64,000 nt of DNA, from NCBI RefSeq assembly GCF_900143535.1, contig NZ_FRFA01000001.1, positions 586,387 through 650,386 on the forward strand, given 5' to 3'. Below, piece after piece: positions 1 to 7,250 of this stretch (the stretch's first letter is position 1; each line of letters begins with the position of its first letter). The DNA is from Tateyamaria sp. Alg231-49. Lineage in GTDB: Bacteria > Pseudomonadota > Alphaproteobacteria > Rhodobacterales > Rhodobacteraceae. Below the pieces are notes generated by a model. That model did not search any database. It was not told the origin of the DNA and saw nothing but the letters and a program-made list of their open reading frames with translations. A program made the translations under genes and the position numbers.

Positions 1-2
1 CG

Positions 3-587
3 AATGCAGCTGGTCACGCAGAGCGCGCAGCTGGCAGACGTTCCAGCCAAACTCAAGCTGAGCATGGTGAAACGGATGCTGAAATTCACAACAATGGTGT
101 GGTTTCGCAGTATGTCAGCAAGGAACATGGTTTCCGCTTCAATTTCCCGAGCAACTGGAAAATTGTGAGTGCGGGTGTGCGCGGAACTGAAGTCATGCTG
201 GTTTCTGGCAGTGCATCCGGCATGAGTTGCAACGTTGTATTGCAGTACATTCCCGCTCTGGAAGGCATGCATAGAAAGGAGCTGGATGATTTGATCTCGA
301 AAGAGGCATACAATGCTGAATACTGGTCCGACTTATTCGCAATGTACAACGAGGTTCAAATCCGAAAACATGATCTTGGTATGATGCCGGGTAGCAAGGC
401 TCAGTATGTTCTTGCTGACGTAGTTTACAATTCGTTTGAAAAGCTTGAGCACCTTACGCTCTTGCAGGCCGTTACGTACCAATCAGGCAAGGCTACATGG
501 ATTGGTTGCTCGGCCCGCTCAGGTTACTGGGAAGAAGTATCAGACCTTGCGCTGCTCCCACTTCGCACCTTCACTGTCGAGTATTGA
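3..587 (+). CDS. hypothetical protein, 5' end outside window
   Basis: The reading frame is open to the left edge, so the true start is probably upstream. A GTG at 99 is only an internal possibility. The first 30 or so visible residues are polar and low in hydrophobics. A compact domain follows, beginning near residue 33 with a YVSKEHGFRFNFPSNW stretch, which resembles the opening of small beta-rich domains of exported bacterial proteins. No catalytic motif is visible and I do not recognise the family. It sits in the accessory region left of the IS110 element and probably belongs to the integrated island. Function unknown. Confidence 0.6.
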   Translation, partial: NAAGHAERAAGRRSSQTQAEHGETDAEIHNNGVVSQYVSKEHGFRFNFPSNWKIVSAGVRGTEVMLVSGSASGMSCNVVLQYIPALEGMHRKELDDLISKEAYNAEYWSDLFAMYNEVQIRKHDLGMMPGSKAQYVLADVVYNSFEKLEHLTLLQAVTYQSGKATWIGCSARSGYWEEVSDLALLPLRTFTVEY

Positions 588-725
588 CAAGATACCGTAG
601 TGGCTCAGACCAAGCGCCAGCAGAACTATTTTTCGGGGGCGCACTCCGACTAAAGATGTTGTGACCCACTCAAGGCAGCGTGATCGTAAGACTGTTGAGA
701 TACAATTTGCTGAAAGGATCCACAG

Positions 726-1079
726 ATGCCAATTCCGTTGTTTTTTCGCGCAGCTGCATGTTGCCTCACGAGTATCATCTTGTGTAATCACGCGGTTGCC
801 GACGGTTGGGAACTTCTTGAAACGGGCGTAACAGAAGCCCAATCTGGAGCAACCATGAACTTGTTCTTCCAGTTTGACAATGAAGCTGGCCGTTTTTGGG
901 TCAGGACAGAATTTGTTGATGGAAATGATCTCGTAGAAAACGGCGCTGTACTCGTCACGTATTTCGACATCGACTGCGAGAAGCGCATTTTCTTTTGGGA
1001 AGATGGAGGCAGGGATGAATTCACCGACTACCCTCCTGGAAACAAAATTCGAACTCGTGTCGAAGAGTTTTGCGACTGA
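726..1079 (+). CDS. small secreted hypothetical protein
   Basis: This is a 117-residue protein with a typical Sec signal peptide: a short N-terminus, a hydrophobic core at about residues 5-22, and a likely cleavage after the Ala-Val-Ala-Asp region near residue 26. The mature part (about 90 residues) is acidic, with two Cys residues (in DIDCEKR and at the C-terminus, EEFCD) that could form a disulfide in the periplasm. A GAAAGGA ribosome binding site lies 7 bases before the ATG. I do not recognise a family. The gene is isolated, 139 bases after the preceding gene and upstream of the IS110 element. Confidence 0.6.
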   Translation: MPIPLFFRAAACCLTSIILCNHAVADGWELLETGVTEAQSGATMNLFFQFDNEAGRFWVRTEFVDGNDLVENGAVLVTYFDIDCEKRIFFWEDGGRDEFTDYPPGNKIRTRVEEFCD

Positions 1080-1162
1080 TCAAAACGTAAGTTGGACTGC
1101 TCGTTTGCAAATGGGTCACCAAGAGCCACTGAGCCTACACTCAAAAAACTGTTTCGTGTACT

Positions 1163-1303
1163 TTACCTCGGCAATTGAACTGGCTTGAAACCCTCAAGGC
1201 CCGAGACCTCGGTCTGACAATATTCCTGCTCAGCTTCTCGCCACCGCTGTTCCAACCACTCGGCCAAACGGATCGCTGCACCATACCGGCTCTCTGTCTG
1301 TGG
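1163..1303 (-). pseudogene. possible 3' fragment of a gene cut by the IS element
   Basis: On the minus strand a stop-free frame runs from the IS end (about 1303) to a TAA at 1163-1165. It encodes about 46 residues with a helical, charged character, including RLAEWLEQRWREAEQEY. There is no start codon with a ribosome binding site, and the frame opens right at the inverted repeat of the IS. I infer that it is the displaced tail of a gene that once continued from the right side of the IS, possibly the AlpA-like gene at 2592-2948. This is weak evidence. Confidence 0.25.
1295..1303 (+). repeat. subterminal inverted repeat of the IS110 element, 3' side
   Basis: TGTCTGTGG is found here and as its reverse complement CCACAGACA at 2640-2648. 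The pair flanks the transposase gene and probably marks the subterminal repeats. Confidence 0.45.
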
Positions 1304-1309
1304 TTAAGT

Positions 1310-1520
1310 CAAGTGTGTTAGGTTCTGTGTCTTCCGGGTCCGTGGTTCTCTACGAGGTCAGGGATTATCCTGCCTCCTGATGGCGTACGGGACTGATCTG
1401 CCAAAATGTCACTCACGAGGTTGGGAGTTGCCCACCTCAGCCGGTTGGCTGGCTCGATCTGCCTCCGTCCCGGAGGACGTCGAACCTACCCCTTGTCTCT
1501 CGGGCAGGTATTCAAAATCT
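1310..1520 (-). ncRNA. candidate bridge RNA region of the IS110 element
   Basis: About 220 noncoding bases lie between the transposase stop and the inverted repeat. They contain a 6-bp perfect hairpin (CCTCCG 1462-1467, loop TCC, CGGAGG 1471-1476) and a second stem (CAGCC 1438-1442 with GGCTG 1447-1451), separated by only 10 bases. It is known that IS110 recombinases use a structured noncoding RNA from the element's noncoding end, and in IS1111-type elements this is the 3' end. That this segment is such an RNA is inference from position and hairpins. I have not assigned target-binding or donor-binding loops. Confidence 0.35.
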
Positions 1521-1527
1521 CAATCTC

Positions 1528-2568
1528 TCAGCTGGCACCCTCCATTCTTGGCTCAAACACGGTTTCGTTTCGCCAGATGCTATGCAGGATGACCGCAATT
1601 TTTCGAGAGGCGGCTACGGCTGCTTTCTTGTGCCCCTTGCGCTCGGCTAACTTTGCTGCCCATTCTTTCAAACGAGAGGGCTTCCTCGTGCAACTGATCA
1701 ATGTTGACGCCGCTGAGTATAATAATCGGCGCATATCGCAATCACCGCATTTGGATATTTTACCCGACCAATCCACCTCGCCGGACTGATGGCGTTTTGG
1801 CGTGAGACCGAGGAACGCGCCGACATCGACCGATTTCCTGAACCGCTTTTCATCGTCCAGTGTCGCGATGTACGCCAAGGCAACAATGGGCCCAACACCC
1901 GGAACGGTCATCAGTCGGCGCGCTAGATTACTTTCGCGCGCTATGGTCCTGACCTCGTCGTCCAGCGCGTCTCGGGCAATGCAAAGCGTCTTATGCAGAG
2001 GTATGAACGTTTCTGACATCATCGCAATCGCCGGATCCGCATCCGCCACAGCGGTTAGCTGATCCCGAAAACCTTTTCGCAACTTTCCCGGCGCAACCGA
2101 CGTCATGCAAATACCAAACACCTTGAGCACACCACGCACATGACCTTCGAGATCCTTGCGCATGCGGATCAACCGCTCGCGGGTTCCGATAAGGACGCGC
2201 ATGCGCTCTGAAGCTTCGCTGCGGATATGGACCTGAGTGAACCAACCCGTTCGCGCCAACTGGGCTAATCCTTCAGCATCGCCCTGATCGGACTTGTTAA
2301 TCCGCCCCGACAGCGCTTTGTGCGCCAGGCGCGCATCTATGCAAATGATAGGCATCCCACGTTTCTCCAATTCGCGGGTGAGCCAAATCGCCAGAATGCC
2401 GCTCTCATGAACGACCCGCTCTACCTCTGACGCGTGCTTTGAAATAAACTGCGCGATCATATCCGGATCTGTTGAGATATCCGTGCGCGCGGCGACAACA
2501 CCCTTGTCATCCATGATACAAATCGACGTTTCTTTGACGGACACGTCCAATCCAACGTAATATGCCAT
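1528..2568 (-). CDS. IS110-family transposase (DEDD recombinase)
   Basis: This 346-residue recombinase has the two expected domains. The N-terminal RuvC-like DEDD domain shows YYVGLDVS near residue 3 (first Asp), VVHESG (Glu) and DQGDAEGLAQLA (Asp-Asp). The C-terminal Transposase_20-type domain has LMTVPGVGPIVAL followed by FLGLTPKRHQSGEVDWSGKIS, which includes the conserved Ser region. The ATG at 2568 is chosen because the family starts just before the first catalytic Asp; a longer in-frame start at 2649 would lie in the element end. The gene appears complete, so the element may be active. Confidence 0.92.
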   Translation of the reverse strand: MAYYVGLDVSVKETSICIMDDKGVVAARTDISTDPDMIAQFISKHASEVERVVHESGILAIWLTRELEKRGMPIICIDARLAHKALSGRINKSDQGDAEGLAQLARTGWFTQVHIRSEASERMRVLIGTRERLIRMRKDLEGHVRGVLKVFGICMTSVAPGKLRKGFRDQLTAVADADPAIAMMSETFIPLHKTLCIARDALDDEVRTIARESNLARRLMTVPGVGPIVALAYIATLDDEKRFRKSVDVGAFLGLTPKRHQSGEVDWSGKISKCGDCDMRRLLYSAASTLISCTRKPSRLKEWAAKLAERKGHKKAAVAASRKIAVILHSIWRNETVFEPRMEGAS

Positions 2569-2591
2569 TGTCGTTCTCCATTGTGGCTGCT

Positions 2592-2948
2592 TCATTGAGG
2601 CCAGTATACTGTACCTCGTTTGCCCAAGGAGAGCGGCACCCACAGACACACCATGTCAGTCGATTGCAACCATGCCGCCGCATCCCGCAGTGAAATCACG
2701 ACGCGATTGTTCGATACTCGCTGCGATGAAGGACCTTTCCCGCGCAACCGTGACATGCGTAGGGTGTTCGGCTTGATCCCGCAAACACGACAGAATTCAT
2801 GGGCGTAAATCGTGCCATCGTACCGGATCATGCGCACCAGATCAGGCGCGGTTGTAGCATCATGCAGCGCCGATTGGGTGATGCCTGGGGACCGTTGTCG
2901 CTGCGGCTCCGTCGCGTCAGGTTGTGCCTCAGTTTCCGTCATCCGCAT
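2592..2948 (-). CDS. AlpA/excisionase-like HTH regulator, 3' end altered by IS
   Basis: The region encodes a polar N-terminus and then a MerR-like/HTH_17 DNA-binding domain. The segment TIYAHEFCRVCGIKPNTLRM is the helix-turn-helix, RLRGKGPSS the usual turn, and SLRDAAAWLQS the closing helix. It resembles the AlpA-like protein at 4976-5209 in architecture. The start (ATG 2948, or 2942) overlaps the preceding gene by about 20 bases. The domain is complete, but the last 20 or so codons run into the end of the IS110 element (inverted repeat at 2640-2648), so the original C-terminus has been replaced. Likely role: DNA-binding regulator or excision factor of the island. Confidence 0.5.
   Translation of the reverse strand: MRMTETEAQPDATEPQRQRSPGITQSALHDATTAPDLVRMIRYDGTIYAHEFCRVCGIKPNTLRMSRLRGKGPSSQRVSNNRVVISLRDAAAWLQSTDMVCLWVPLSLGKRGTVYWPQ
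2640..2648 (-). repeat. subterminal inverted repeat of the IS110 element, 5' side
   Basis: CCACAGACA here is the reverse complement of TGTCTGTGG at 1295-1303. It lies about 70 bases upstream of the transposase start. Confidence 0.45.
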
Positions 2949-3114
2949 CCCCGTATTCTTCCACTTCAATTCCATGTTTGCGTGCGCTTTCGATCACCAT
3001 CTGTCGGATCACCTTCTTGCGTCTTATTCTTTCAAGGCCCCGATGCATCTTCTCAGCTGTTGTCATCTTGCGCACCTTGAGCGGACGCTGTCGTAGCAGT
3101 CGAGTTCGGCCCAT
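2929..3114 (-). CDS. small basic hypothetical protein of the island operon
   Basis: A protein of 61 residues, very rich in Arg and Lys (RTRLLRQRPLKVRKMTTAEK and RIRRKKVIRQ) with an acidic C-terminal tail, predicted helical. Its ATG overlaps the stop of the upstream gene in a TGATG junction, with GGGAG as ribosome binding site 8 bases before, which indicates translational coupling. A nucleic-acid-binding role is plausible from charge only. Family not recognised. Confidence 0.55.
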   Translation of the reverse strand: MGRTRLLRQRPLKVRKMTTAEKMHRGLERIRRKKVIRQMVIESARKHGIEVEEYGDADDGN

Positions 3115-3494
3115 CACGCAAACTCCCGATCAAATGAAACTACGTTGCCGACTGAGCCACCGACGCCAATCTTTCGGCGGGCCAGTTCATGCCCATAGCT
3201 GCTGAACAGTCGATGCAAGATCAACACACCGTCCTCGCGTTGTCGCAGCACTCCACACCGACGCAATTCATTAAAGCCTTGCACCGCTTTGTTATGGCCC
3301 ATCTTCATCGAAGCTGCCGCCTGTACAATCACTGCCTCACCGCCGCCCTTGCGACTGGTCACGCGGATCATGCCCATCAGCAACGTAGCCGCATCGACGC
3401 TGAGGCTATCGAACGCACGTACTGCACCCGCGTCACTGAGTGCGATGGGTTCCGTGATGCTTGTAGTCAGCGTTGTTTCTGCCTTGCTTTTCAT
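3114..3494 (-). CDS. winged-helix-like hypothetical protein of the island operon
   Basis: A 126-residue protein. The middle part (SVDAATLLMGMIRVTSR, then a segment with MGHNKAVQGFNELRRCGVLR and EDGVLILHRLFSSYGHE) has the spacing of a winged helix: a recognition helix followed by a two-strand wing. This pattern occurs in plasmid and phage replication or regulatory proteins. It overlaps the upstream gene by 4 bases (ATGA) and the downstream gene by 1-4 bases, so it is cotranslated in the island operon. The role is inferred as DNA binding, perhaps replication or regulation of the element. Confidence 0.55.
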   Translation of the reverse strand: MKSKAETTLTTSITEPIALSDAGAVRAFDSLSVDAATLLMGMIRVTSRKGGGEAVIVQAAASMKMGHNKAVQGFNELRRCGVLRQREDGVLILHRLFSSYGHELARRKIGVGGSVGNVVSFDREFA

Positions 3495-4525
3495 TTCCCC
3501 AACTCCTTTCTCTCATGGCATCTATCCTCCTCGATTTCGTTGTCTTGTTCCGTCGTTACGAGAGCCAGCAAATCTGTTAGTTTCGCGACTTCATCTTCGA
3601 GCGCCGCAATGTGCTCATCCCTGTTTTTAAGTTGCTTTCTTAACCTTTGATTGTGTGACAAGCTTTGCGTTTTCTTACGCTTGCTGCCCTGCGTCGTACC
3701 GGGTTCTGTCGCGTTGGCGATGCGAGTGCCATCAATGGTCCCATCATCATTTAGCAAGCTGTTACCAGCCCGGTGCGCATCCATAGTCAGCGCAACACTG
3801 CTGACCATCCCTGCAGGCATCTGACCAAAGTGCGCGGGGTGCATCACCGACACATCGCTCTCAGCGAACAAGATCAAACCAAGATTTACCGCCTTCTCCA
3901 AGCCTTCCTTCGCCTGCACACGCGTCCACTCTGCCCGTTCGAAGACTTGACTGAATATTCGCTGCGCTTCGTCTGACCAGCCGTTCAATGCATCCTGTCG
4001 CATTAGCTGTTCCATCGTAGGCATGTCGGGGTTCATCGCGCCCACCAACCTATCAAGCGTGAAGTCCGGTGGCGCGATACAGCGTGTGGGAACCAACGTG
4101 ACGTGATTGCGTTGATGCTCAAGATCAGCGCGGACGTGCTGCGCATCGAGCACCTTTTGCCCGCTTACAAAACTCACCCCGTGCTTTCGCTCACGTTGTC
4201 CTGCGAATGACAATAACTTTGTCATCCCAAGCAATACCGCGCCAACAGCATCAGTGCTGAACAATAACTGTATGTTTATTGCGAATTCAGACACCGTCAC
4301 TGGGTGATAACGGGGCGAGCCAAATTCTTCGGTTACCTTCGCATTACCCGCACTGTCAAAGCGGACAGAAGGTTCGAAAGTCAGCACCCCGATCCTACTG
4401 TTAAGGTGGGCAAGGTATTCGATCCATCCCGGCTCGCCGATCAGCAAATAGGGGTGGCTACTTGACGTAAGTAAGTCTCTTTTACGTGAAGTAGCCACCC
4501 CATCGCTTTTCGCTGCTTCGGTCAT
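3491..4525 (-). CDS. hypothetical island protein with C-terminal coiled coil
   Basis: A protein of 344 residues from the ATG at 4525, which overlaps the upstream HNH gene stop (ATGA). The N-terminal 200 residues appear globular with no motif I can name. A basic linker (GSKRKKTQSLSHNQRLRKQLK) is followed by a heptad-like helix (RDEHIAALEDEVAKLTDLLALV) typical of a coiled coil near residues 300-330. It is the largest gene of the operon after the integrase. In phage satellites and plasmids this position often holds a replication or packaging-interference protein, but nothing in the sequence proves that. Function unknown. Confidence 0.6.
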   Translation of the reverse strand: MTEAAKSDGVATSRKRDLLTSSSHPYLLIGEPGWIEYLAHLNSRIGVLTFEPSVRFDSAGNAKVTEEFGSPRYHPVTVSEFAINIQLLFSTDAVGAVLLGMTKLLSFAGQRERKHGVSFVSGQKVLDAQHVRADLEHQRNHVTLVPTRCIAPPDFTLDRLVGAMNPDMPTMEQLMRQDALNGWSDEAQRIFSQVFERAEWTRVQAKEGLEKAVNLGLILFAESDVSVMHPAHFGQMPAGMVSSVALTMDAHRAGNSLLNDDGTIDGTRIANATEPGTTQGSKRKKTQSLSHNQRLRKQLKNRDEHIAALEDEVAKLTDLLALVTTEQDNEIEEDRCHERKELGK

Positions 4526-4983
4526 TCTTCTGCCCACCGGCGTTCACGCCTCTTGATCTGGCCAACGGTTGACTGTGCAATCCCCCACTTGCGCGCGATT
4601 TCTCGCTGCGGGCGTTTATCCCTTCGAATTACGGCTGCGTCTTCGCTGCTTAAATCAACGGCCTTCGGATGCCTTGCTCCGCGTTCCAACGCTCCCTGTT
4701 CATATGCATCAAATGCGTTTTCGCTCGGTGTTCCGACGATCAGGTGGTTTGGGTTTACACATGCTGCATCACCGCACAGATGCCTTGTGTGTTGCCCTCT
4801 TGTGGGCATGGCAATGGCTTGGGCGATTGTCGCTTTGCGGTCACGAAACTTGAATGTTGGACGGCCCCCCGAATGTGACCGGTTTACATAGATGCAGCCA
4901 AACTCATTCATGAAAGCTTGCTCGGTTTTCACTGTTTCGAGGGCGTGAACATGAGCCGCCAGGATCCAACACGCCTCAGTCAT
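4522..4983 (-). CDS. HNH endonuclease-like protein with C-terminal HTH
   Basis: A 153-residue protein. The segment RHLCGDAACVNPNHLIVGT matches the HNH_3 zinc-ribbon nuclease core common in phage proteins (CxxxxCVNPxHL), with His-Asn-His provided around residues 66-86. The C-terminal part (EIARKWGIAQSTVGQIKRR) is a helix-turn-helix, which suggests a site-directed DNA-binding nuclease like phage HNH homing enzymes. It starts at 4983 inside the last codons of the upstream AlpA-like gene and overlaps the next gene by 4 bases. Role: probably a DNA nickase or nuclease of the mobile element, or a selfish homing gene. Confidence 0.75.
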   Translation of the reverse strand: MTEACWILAAHVHALETVKTEQAFMNEFGCIYVNRSHSGGRPTFKFRDRKATIAQAIAMPTRGQHTRHLCGDAACVNPNHLIVGTPSENAFDAYEQGALERGARHPKAVDLSSEDAAVIRRDKRPQREIARKWGIAQSTVGQIKRRERRWAEE

Positions 4984-5209
4984 GGCAGTTCACATGATTT
5001 ACGGCCACAGGAACCGCCTGACGTTCTAGCCAGGCCTCGACTTCAGCGCGTCTGTACCTAAACGTCCTGCTAGTTACCTGAAGGGCTTGAGGGCCGTCTC
5101 CTCGGAGCCTCATCCGTTTAAACGTGCTGACGCTGACCCCAACAAGTGAGGCAGCCGCAGCTGGTGTTAGAAGGTCATCTTCCAAACGAAGAGATTGGTT
5201 CTGTGTCAT
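4976..5209 (-). CDS. AlpA-family HTH protein (excisionase/regulator)
   Basis: A 77-residue protein with one HTH_17/AlpA domain: LLTPAAAASLVGVSVSTFKR is the helix-turn-helix, RLRGDGPQ the turn and YRRAEVEAWLERQ the final helix. The ATG at 5209 has AAAGGTG about 6 bases upstream; ATG 5215 and GTG 5218 are alternatives. Proteins of this family act as excisionases or as activators of integrase genes in P4-like and other integrative elements. Its place as first gene of the leftward operon, just inside the integrase, agrees with a directionality or regulatory role. Confidence 0.75.
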   Translation of the reverse strand: MTQNQSLRLEDDLLTPAAAASLVGVSVSTFKRMRLRGDGPQALQVTSRTFRYRRAEVEAWLERQAVPVAVNHVNCHD

Positions 5210-5280
5210 CAGCATCACCTTTTTTTAGGGTAGCTGTGACATCTGCCTTTGCGTGTCATCCTCGCTTCAAATCAAGTCAG

Positions 5281-5309
5281 ATCGTAGCCGATCGGGTCTG
5301 CCCAGTCAA
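5281..5309 (-). promoter_or_regulatory. sigma70-type promoter of the island operon
   Basis: On the minus strand TTGACT (5304-5309) and TACGAT (5281-5286) are separated by exactly 17 bases. Each differs from the consensus by one or two bases. The start of transcription would be near 5274, about 60 bases before the AlpA-like gene. It is the best promoter match in the island. Confidence 0.6.
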
Positions 5310-5383
5310 ATCGCCAAAAGTATTTTCTATATTTCAAACAGCTACTTGTGGGACATTGTGCCTCACTTCTCGACGATCCCAGT

Positions 5384-6391
5384 TTAAGCATGCAGCTTCG
5401 CAACAATGTTGACGGCGTTGAGATGCGTGTATCGCAGCAACATGCGCGTATCCCGGTGACCACTGATCAAAGCTACTTCTGGCAGTGAAAAACCGCGTTC
5501 AAACAAGCTGCTTATTGCTTCATGTCTGCAATCGTGAAAACGCAAGTCGCCGATGCCCGCACGATCAACAATCCGACACCAAGCAAGCTGCACAGCATTA
5601 CCCTTCATCGGAAACACACGATCATTGGCACAACATGCATTTGTGCGTGAACGCAATAACTCCAAAGTGCGTACCGCAAGCGGTGAGAGCGGGATCGTAC
5701 GTGCGTGACCGTTCTTTGATGTTCGCAGACGTATCACCGACAGTTGCGCGTCGAAGTCGGGCCATCGGATTGCCAGCAACTCGCCGCGTCTCATCGCAGT
5801 TTCAAGCGCCAGTACAATAAGCGGTCTGATCATCTGATTTCGATAGCTTGCGGCAGCATCCAGCAGAGCCGTTCGTTCATCTGGTGTGATCCTGCGTTCT
5901 CGACGGTTGCGTATCACCGGCCTGCGCACTTTTCGCACGGGATTGGTTGGCAACGGAAACCCCCAATCGCGTTCAGCAATGTCAAGCGCGTGCTGCATTA
6001 CTCCCAAGTAGCGACAGACACTTGCAGCTTTCATTCGCAATAGTCGACGGTCCCTCCAGTCTGAGAACTGCCTCGTGTTCAATCTATCCAGTCTGGTTCC
6101 GCATAGTGATGCGTCGTCGCGCAGAATGCTTTCAATCATGCATTTCTCGTTGCGCCCTGCTTTCTTTTGGGAAACCACCTCATCTCTGTAGCGCAACAAA
6201 ATGTCTGAAAGCACAGCACCCTTCAGTATGTTCAAATCAATCGGAAGGTGGCTCCGCTCAGCATTTGTTTCTATCTCTCTTGACCAAGACAGTGCATCTT
6301 TTCGCGTCCTGAATGTCTTTGAAATGCTTCTTCCGTTAGTCCGAACTTGCGCCTGCCACTTCCCACTCGGGCGTTTTAAGATTGATGCCAC
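5384..6391 (-). CDS. tyrosine-recombinase integrase
   Basis: A 335-residue phage-type integrase. It has an N-terminal arm-binding region (KRPSGKWQAQVRTNGRS), a SAM-like core-binding domain, and the catalytic domain with the full set of residues: Arg in ETAMRRGELLAIRW, Lys in RTSKNGHARTI, HDCRHEA (His-x-x-Arg), GHRD, and the nucleophilic Tyr in LLRYTHLN. A GTG start at 6391 is supported by GGGAG 9 bases upstream. It lies 120 bases from the 3' end of tRNA-Val, which is the expected attachment site. It should catalyse insertion and excision of the island. Confidence 0.93.
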   Translation of the reverse strand: MASILKRPSGKWQAQVRTNGRSISKTFRTRKDALSWSREIETNAERSHLPIDLNILKGAVLSDILLRYRDEVVSQKKAGRNEKCMIESILRDDASLCGTRLDRLNTRQFSDWRDRRLLRMKAASVCRYLGVMQHALDIAERDWGFPLPTNPVRKVRRPVIRNRRERRITPDERTALLDAAASYRNQMIRPLIVLALETAMRRGELLAIRWPDFDAQLSVIRLRTSKNGHARTIPLSPLAVRTLELLRSRTNACCANDRVFPMKGNAVQLAWCRIVDRAGIGDLRFHDCRHEAISSLFERGFSLPEVALISGHRDTRMLLRYTHLNAVNIVAKLHA

Positions 6392-6511
6392 TGCTGTTTC
6401 TCCCGCGTATGGCGGGCATTCAATGCAGCGGACTTGCAGCGGGCAGAAATTTCTAAGATTTCATGGCTCGACGTCGAACCAATCAAACCATTGATTTAAC
6501 AAGAGGGTTAG

Positions 6512-6586
6512 TGGTGGGTGATAAGAGATTTGAACTCCTGACATCTTCGATGTGAACGAAGCGCTCTACCACTGAGCTAATCACCC
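6512..6586 (-). tRNA. tRNA-Val (anticodon CAC)
   Basis: The cloverleaf can be drawn on the minus strand: acceptor GGGTGAT with ATCACCC, D arm with AGCTCAGTGGTAGAGC, anticodon stem CTTCG/CGAAG around loop TTCACAT (anticodon CAC), T loop GTTCAAAT, discriminator A and an encoded CCA at 6512-6514. It reads GTG codons. The integrase gene starts 120 bases from its 3' end, so the tRNA 3' half is probably the attB core restored by the element. Confidence 0.95.
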
Positions 6587-6647
6587 AAAGCCCGCGCGTC
6601 TTAGCCGGAGCATCGCACAGTGGCAAGAGGACGTCCGCACGAAACTA

Positions 6648-7094
6648 TTATTCCGCAGCCGTCGGCGGCGCCACATCTGGGTCGAGGTCCTTTGGATCGG
6701 GATCAGCCGTTGCGCTGAATGCGTCTTTAGACTGCCGGATGCGCGCGATCATCACCTTGCCGTTTGGCTTTATCTTTTCGCGGTTTACCTTGATTTTGCC
6801 CATGGGTTGCAGATTCAATTCGCGATTGTCCTGCAAGGCGGCCCCAAGAACGGCAAGTGTGGCCTCCACAATGGGTTTCACATCTTTTTTCTTGAGGCCG
6901 GATTTTTCGACAACCGCATTGATCAGTTCTGGTTTTCGCATCATCGGGCCCAACACGACGGGCTTGGGCGCATCTACGACTGTCGCCGGTGCAGCTGGCT
7001 CTGGTTTTGGCGCGGCTACCGCTTTGGGCGTGGTCTTTTTGCGCGGCGCCTTTGTGGTTTTGGATGCCCGGGTGGTGCTTGTCGATTTCGCCAT
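6648..7094 (-). CDS. HU-family DNA-binding protein with long N-terminal tail
   Basis: A 148-residue protein. The first 60 residues are a low-complexity Ala/Pro/Lys/Thr tail (KTTKAPRKKTTPKA, then PKPEPAAPA). The rest matches an HU/IHF fold: MRKPELINAVVEKSGLKKKDVK as the helical dimer part, ATLAVLGAALQDN, then LNLQPMGKIKVN as the beta arm, though the DNA-intercalating arm is short. ATG 7094 has GAGGCAGG upstream, preferred over a longer frame. Role: nucleoid-associated protein, divergent from canonical HU. It follows lon at a short distance, with a terminator between. Confidence 0.75.
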   Translation of the reverse strand: MAKSTSTTRASKTTKAPRKKTTPKAVAAPKPEPAAPATVVDAPKPVVLGPMMRKPELINAVVEKSGLKKKDVKPIVEATLAVLGAALQDNRELNLQPMGKIKVNREKIKPNGKVMIARIRQSKDAFSATADPDPKDLDPDVAPPTAAE

Positions 7095-7196
7095 GACCTG
7101 CCTCTTTTTTTTCTGTTGAAGCCTCTTACCCAAATTTTGGTCAAAAATCTATGTATTTAGGCCTGAGTTGGCACAACGAGGCACACGGCACACAAC

Positions 7197-7230
7197 GAAA
7201 AACGCCCCGGAAAGGAACCGGGGCGCTTTT
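7197..7230 (-). terminator. rho-independent terminator after lon
   Basis: The inverted repeat CGCCCCGG (7203-7210) and CCGGGGCG (7218-7225) forms an 8-bp GC stem with a 7-base loop, flanked by A-run and T-run on either side. It can act in both directions and ends the lon transcript. Confidence 0.85.
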
Positions 7231-7250
7231 TGTGTCCAATTTGGGTCAGA

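Larger units (their letters stand above)
1290..2655 (-). mobile_element. IS110-family (IS1111-like) insertion sequence
   Basis: The element is defined by an intact DEDD transposase gene (1528-2568) and a 9-bp inverted repeat, TGTCTGTGG, at 1295-1303 and in reverse orientation at 2640-2648. Such short subterminal repeats, and a longer noncoding stretch after the transposase than before it, are features of the IS1111 subgroup of IS110. The exact ends cannot be read because IS110 elements make little or no target duplication, so the limits given are approximate. The insertion lies at the distal end of the leftward island operon. Confidence 0.65.

Noticed and set aside
4301-4310. TGGGTGATAA, a 10-base match to the end of tRNA-Val (6515-6524)
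   Set aside because: It is inside a coding region and the match stops after 10 bases. It is too short for an attachment site, so the other island end is probably outside the window.
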